NCBI GenBank assembly: GCA_030849465.1
Contig: JARVLF010000016.1
Span: 62,001-126,000 of the forward strand
Direction of reading: 5' to 3'
Length of the DNA: 64,000 bases
From: Moesziomyces globuligerus
Taxonomy: Eukaryota > Basidiomycota > Ustilaginomycetes > Ustilaginales > Ustilaginaceae
The notes under the pieces were generated by a model, which did not search any database, had not been told where the DNA came from, and worked only from the letters and a program-made list of their open reading frames with translations. Positions within the stretch are counted from its first letter, which is position 1, and each line of letters opens with the position of its first letter. Below, piece after piece: positions 60,302-64,000 of this stretch. Both the position numbers and the translations under genes were made by a program.

Positions 60302-62158
60302 ATGAAGATCACCTCGTTCGGCCTGGCGGCCATCGCCCTCGCCTTGATGGCGGACAACACAGAGGCGCTGCCAGCCATCCGCAACTACAAGGGCGTCTCG
60401 CCCTATGCCGCTAGGAACACGGTCAACCCTCGCATGCCGGCCATGAAGGACCCGCGTTCCGTCTCGGGCTCGCGACGCATGCGTCTCAGCTCCAACGAGA
60501 ACCTTGAGGAGACCTACCTCGACGAGCTCCACTACATCCCCGCCCACGGCCAGGCCGACTCCACCAGCCATTTCTGGAACAACGTTCAGCACCGCCTCGA
60601 GTCGGCCATCGACCGCCTCGACCGCGCCACCGCCGTGCTCGGCATGGGCAACGCCGTCTCCCCCTCCAGGGCGGCGAGCGCGGTCAAGAGCGCCGCCAAG
60701 TCGCTCGGCTTCTCCTTCTCGGTCAACAGCCACGCCAAGTCGTCTGCCTCGCCCGACTTTACCTTCAACTTCAACGTCTCGGAGCCCATGTCGTGGGGCG
60801 AGGAGGCCGAGCTCTCCGAGTCCACCCGCGAGGACGGCATGATCAGCGACAGGGAGCTCCTCCCCAGCCTGCCCCAGGACTCGGGCTTCGACTACAGGAA
60901 CAAGAAGGTGCGCGGCGTCAACCTCGGCAACTGGCTCCTCTTCGAGGCGTGGATGGACAGCTCGCTCATGCAGGCGCTCAACGACCACGCCATCAACGCG
61001 CCCTACCCGAACCCGATCATCGACGAGTGGACCGCTGGTCTCTACTCGGACAAGGGCTGGGCGGCGTACGTGCTGCAGAAGCACTTTGACGAGTGGATGA
61101 CCGAGGACGACTGGAAGCAGATTGTGGCTGCCGGCCTCAACCACGTGCGCATCCCCGTGCCCTACTTTATGTTTGCCGAGGCCGTCGGACCCAATGCTCC
61201 GTACCTGACGCTCAACCGTTTCGCCAAGCTCAAGGAGGGCGTGATGCTCGCCAAGAAGTACGGCCTCAAGGTGTGGATCGACCTGCACAGCGTGCCCGGC
61301 TCGCAGAACGGCTTTGACAACTCGGGTCGTTCGGGCCCGATCAACTGGGCCAACAACCCGTCGTACTACACGCAGACGCAGTACGCCTTTAACCGTCTCG
61401 TGACCGAGTTCACGCAGCCCGCCTACGCGGGCACGGTGACGGCGATCCAGGCGGTCAACGAGCCCAAGGGCAATGTGGTGCCCAAGGTGCAGGAGCTGCT
61501 CAACAAGTACTATCCGTGGGCGCGCAACAAGGTGGCCCGACCGGACGGTTGGACCAAGTACTCGAACATGCTGCTTGCGATCCACGATGCGTTCCAGGGG
61601 CTGCAGTACTGGCAGAACTTCTGGACGGGGCGTGCGCGTCATCGCGTGCTGCTCGACACGCACCCGTACTTTGTCTACAGCGACTGGGAGCACCAGGCGA
61701 CGGACACGCAGCGTCTGCAGGAGGCGTGCCAGCTCGTGGGCAGCTTCCAGAAGTCGCAGAAGTTCTACCCCTCGATCGCGGGCGAGTGGGGCATCAACGG
61801 TCCCAACGGCGACCGCGCCCAGGATCGCGACCTCCCCGTCGGTCCGGTCAAGTTCCCCGCCGGACCCAACTACCCGTACTCGGTCAAGTACATGGCGTTC
61901 ATGGCGAGGAACTTCCGCACGCAGCAGTACATCTTTGAGCAGGGCGGTGGCTGGATCATGTGGTCGTGGCGCAACGACAACAACCCAGACTGGTCGTACA
62001 AGACCGGTCTCCAGTACGGCTGGGTGCCCAAGAACCTCGACGAACAGCCCTACGGCGCCAACCCTTGCGGCTCCATCCCTGGCCTCATGGAGGCGGCGCT
62101 CGACGGCTCGGCTGAGGCCTCGTGGACCGCGCTCGAGCAGGACGAGCAGCTGTACTAG
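60302..62158 (+). CDS. EXG1: Secreted GH5 exo-beta-1,3-glucanase
   Basis: Retaining beta-glucanase of 618 residues (GH5, Exg1-like) that trims or remodels cell-wall beta-1,3-glucan. A signal peptide (about 1-22) is followed by an unusually long pro-region (about 23-195) with basic (GSRRMR), helical and Ser-rich stretches and no known domain. The catalytic barrel starts at KKVRGVNLGNWLLFEAWM, the family signature. It carries the acid/base Glu387 in AVNEPKG and the nucleophile Glu495 in IAGEWGING, with HVRIPVPY and HPYFVYSDW strands as expected. There is no membrane helix or GPI signal at the C terminus, so secretion is likely. Single exon. Confidence 0.94.
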   Translation: MKITSFGLAAIALALMADNTEALPAIRNYKGVSPYAARNTVNPRMPAMKDPRSVSGSRRMRLSSNENLEETYLDELHYIPAHGQADSTSHFWNNVQHRLESAIDRLDRATAVLGMGNAVSPSRAASAVKSAAKSLGFSFSVNSHAKSSASPDFTFNFNVSEPMSWGEEAELSESTREDGMISDRELLPSLPQDSGFDYRNKKVRGVNLGNWLLFEAWMDSSLMQALNDHAINAPYPNPIIDEWTAGLYSDKGWAAYVLQKHFDEWMTEDDWKQIVAAGLNHVRIPVPYFMFAEAVGPNAPYLTLNRFAKLKEGVMLAKKYGLKVWIDLHSVPGSQNGFDNSGRSGPINWANNPSYYTQTQYAFNRLVTEFTQPAYAGTVTAIQAVNEPKGNVVPKVQELLNKYYPWARNKVARPDGWTKYSNMLLAIHDAFQGLQYWQNFWTGRARHRVLLDTHPYFVYSDWEHQATDTQRLQEACQLVGSFQKSQKFYPSIAGEWGINGPNGDRAQDRDLPVGPVKFPAGPNYPYSVKYMAFMARNFRTQQYIFEQGGGWIMWSWRNDNNPDWSYKTGLQYGWVPKNLDEQPYGANPCGSIPGLMEAALDGSAEASWTALEQDEQLY

Positions 62159-63499
62159 GCACGCACTTGGCCCGGTGCTGTAGCTGGCTCTTGATCACGC
62201 CCGAGCGATGCTTCTTCGAGGTTGTTTCCGCCCATACTCAGCGTGGCGCTTCATTGTTTCGACTCGCACATATACCCCCGTGGCGATGCCCTCCGACGTC
62301 GAGCGGCAGCCCCGGGCGTGATTCTACATGATCGATGGCCTCGGCACATTCTGCGCCTCTCATGTTCCGCGAGTCCTCCCCAGCCATTTCTGCCCCCCCT
62401 TTTTGCCTCAGACTCTGATACGGCAATCACTCACTCGACCTGGTCTCTCCTGCATTGTTTTCCGCCAACCTCCGACCACTGGATGCGCTCCATGACTCTT
62501 GTCCGCCCACGACCCGGATCCTTGTTGATAATGACTGCTGCGCAAATACGAGTATGAACATTCACTAGACCTGTCTCGCGTGTGTGGCCTGGCTGAACCG
62601 AGTCTCGAGTCTCGAGGCTCGAGCCAGAGCTTGAGTGTTGGTGGGAGTTTCGGAGCGAAAGGAGAGCGAGCCGCTTGAAAATCATTGCGCCCTCGTTCGG
62701 ACCCTGGCGGCTGGAGGCTTAATTTAGGGAGAAAATGCCTCCACTTTGAGGCCACCAAGGCGTGCTCGGAGCCTTTCCTCGCATCAAGTTGGCGCGTTAG
62801 AGAGCCCGGAAAAAGGCTACGGGCGCATAGGCCGGGTGGGCAAGTGTTGGTCGGAAAGATTGGCACCTTGACTCTTGCTTCCGTTCTTCCACTCACCGCT
62901 CATTCGGGTCGTATCTCTATCGCCGTGCGTCCAGGCTCCCTCGTACGCGCTTCGTGCTTGGCTGGTGCGACGATGGCGTGTCCCGTGCACCACCCGGCGT
63001 TCCATGCGCTCGTCTTCCTCATCGGCCTCCTCATCGTGCTCAGCAAGTACATCAAGGCTTGAACACCCGGCCAGCTACTCCCTTATTACGCATCGGAGCC
63101 ATATCGCAGTCGACGCGAGAACAGGACTGAGAAGGAAGCCCAGCATCAGGCGCAAAGAGCCGGCACGCGATTCAGAGCCGCAGCATCCATGTTACCAGCC
63201 TCTCTCCCAGACATCGTGGCTGGGAAGCACCACGAGGAAACCCGATAGGGTCCTCGAAATCATGCTGCATGTCCCTCGACGAGAAGAGGTGCTCCCTACG
63301 CCTCGCATCTTCCCAAGCAGATGCTACAGCAATGCCACTGGGCTTCGACACATGCTAAATCCGCGCACGCATTCTCGCAGCAGCACCGGCTCAGGGCTGC
63401 CATGAATCACAGCGCCATCGCATGCTCATATCAGTGTAGCACACCGCAGAAGCTAATCGAATCCGTCACAGCGTGTAGAATCGATAGCGTTGGAGAGGA
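62159..63499. other. Spacer between GH5 and PRMT genes
   Basis: About 1.3 kb. Apart from the 29-codon hydrophobic ORF at 62973-63062 nothing stands out. Confidence 0.45.
62973..63062 (+). CDS. Candidate micro-protein with one membrane helix
   Basis: A 29-codon ORF reading MACPVHHPAFHALVFLIG then LLIVLSKYIKA. It looks like a tail-anchored or small complex-subunit peptide: short polar N terminus, about 17 hydrophobic residues, basic end. The ATG is preceded by GCGACG, an acceptable context. The frame stays open upstream for about 96 codons, but that part is not protein-like; the ORF could instead be the last exon of a spliced gene. No homologue is recognised, and a chance ORF is possible. Confidence 0.35.
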   Translation: MACPVHHPAFHALVFLIGLLIVLSKYIKA

Positions 63500-64000
63500 T
63501 CACCAGGAGTAGGTCTGGCGGTCGAGTCTCCAGACGGCCTTCCTGGTGGTGATGGGACTATCCGAGGCGGTGCCGTCCGGATTCTGGAGACGCAGCTGGG
63601 CGGTCATGGTGTAGGAGCGCTGGTCGTTGACCTTGCAGTGGACGCTGCCGCCGAGTTTCTGACCGCGGTTGACGGCGAGGGGTTCCTGAAGCAGAAACCT
63701 GACCTGCTGCCAGTGGGTGGCTTCGGCGTAGGGGCTGGTGGTCATGAAGTTGTTGACGCCGTTGGCTGATGTTGCGGCCTCGACGGTGGGGAGGGTGTTG
63801 AGGACCGCGTCCATGCAGGTAGCTGCGGACGAGGCGGCCTTGATGGAATCGATGGCTGCTTCGATCGACATGGCGCCCGCGCCGTTTGCATTCGCATCGC
63901 CCATCGTCGTATCCGCCTCACGCTCTGCGGCGGAGGACTGGGAGTTGAAGTGCAGATCGAACCAGCCGCCGATTCCGTGCACGATGGCGGCGTGCGAGAA
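63500..64000 (-). CDS. Type I protein arginine methyltransferase, CARM1/PRMT4-like (C-terminal part)
   Basis: Partial gene: the stop is at 63500 and the frame runs off the window at 64000, giving the last 166 residues. The fragment covers the C-terminal beta-barrel of a PRMT: VHGIGGWFDLHF, then MTTSPYAEATHWQQVRFLLQ and a GQKLGG turn followed by RSYTM. The THWxQVRxLLQxPL stretch is closest to CARM1/PRMT4, from memory of the family. Between the WFDLHF and MTTSP strands there is an insert of about 55 residues, Ala/Ser-rich, not seen in typical members. The SAM-binding and double-E motifs lie beyond the window, so activity cannot be judged. Confidence 0.82.
   Translation of the reverse strand, partial: FSHAAIVHGIGGWFDLHFNSQSSAAEREADTTMGDANANGAGAMSIEAAIDSIKAASSAATCMDAVLNTLPTVEAATSANGVNNFMTTSPYAEATHWQQVRFLLQEPLAVNRGQKLGGSVHCKVNDQRSYTMTAQLRLQNPDGTASDSPITTRKAVWRLDRQTYSW

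Overview
The window is nuclear DNA from a GC-rich fungus. The protein sequences, intron-poor genes of 1-4 kb, mostly short GT-AG introns, one long intron near the 5' end of each ribosomal-protein gene, and spacers full of CT tracts and short tandem repeats all point to a basidiomycete. A smut-type Ustilaginomycotina species (Ustilago/Sporisorium/Moesziomyces-like) is my best inference; no marker gene proves it. I see no transposon, CRISPR array, virus-like gene or rRNA. I found no tRNA by eye.

Layout, left to right. 1.7-4.3 kb: a mitochondrial-type short-chain dehydrogenase and a mitochondrial [2Fe-2S] ferredoxin, both + strand. 4.5-6.7 kb: cytosolic prolyl-tRNA synthetase (-). 7.3-8.9 kb: a multi-exon CCHC zinc-knuckle protein (GIS2/CNBP type, +). 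9.3-12.0 kb: a KRE6/SKN1 cell-wall glucan protein (-). 13.5-16.7 kb: a THOC7-like mRNA-export subunit (-), divergent from a four-helix membrane protein (+). 16.7-20.8 kb: a large ubiquitin-specific protease (-). 22.1-35.1 kb: a translation-rich block with RPL14, RPL44 (eL42), the ribosome-associated J-protein zuotin, seryl-tRNA synthetase, RPS22 (uS8) and RPS17 (eS17). A glycoside hydrolase family 8-like gene, unusual for a fungus, sits inside this block at 29.7-31.0 kb. 36.0-41.8 kb: a WRN-type 3'-5' exonuclease, prefoldin subunit 6 and tRNA ligase TRL1. 42.4-46.7 kb: a 1427-residue Ser-rich protein with ECL1-like zinc-binding motifs and a His-rich tract. 49.9-56.3 kb: aspartokinase, a single-pass membrane protein of unknown family, and a verprolin/WIP actin regulator. 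60.3-62.2 kb: a secreted GH5 exo-beta-1,3-glucanase. The right edge holds a small membrane-peptide ORF and the C-terminal part of a CARM1-like protein arginine methyltransferase.

Functionally the window is dominated by protein synthesis and folding (four ribosomal proteins, two aminoacyl-tRNA synthetases, TRL1, zuotin, prefoldin 6). Three cell-wall or polysaccharide enzymes (KRE6, GH5, GH8) are scattered among them. Neighbouring genes are not operons; many pairs are divergent and share promoter regions of 0.3-4 kb. Exon boundaries were placed by hand from splice motifs, reading frame and family conservation.
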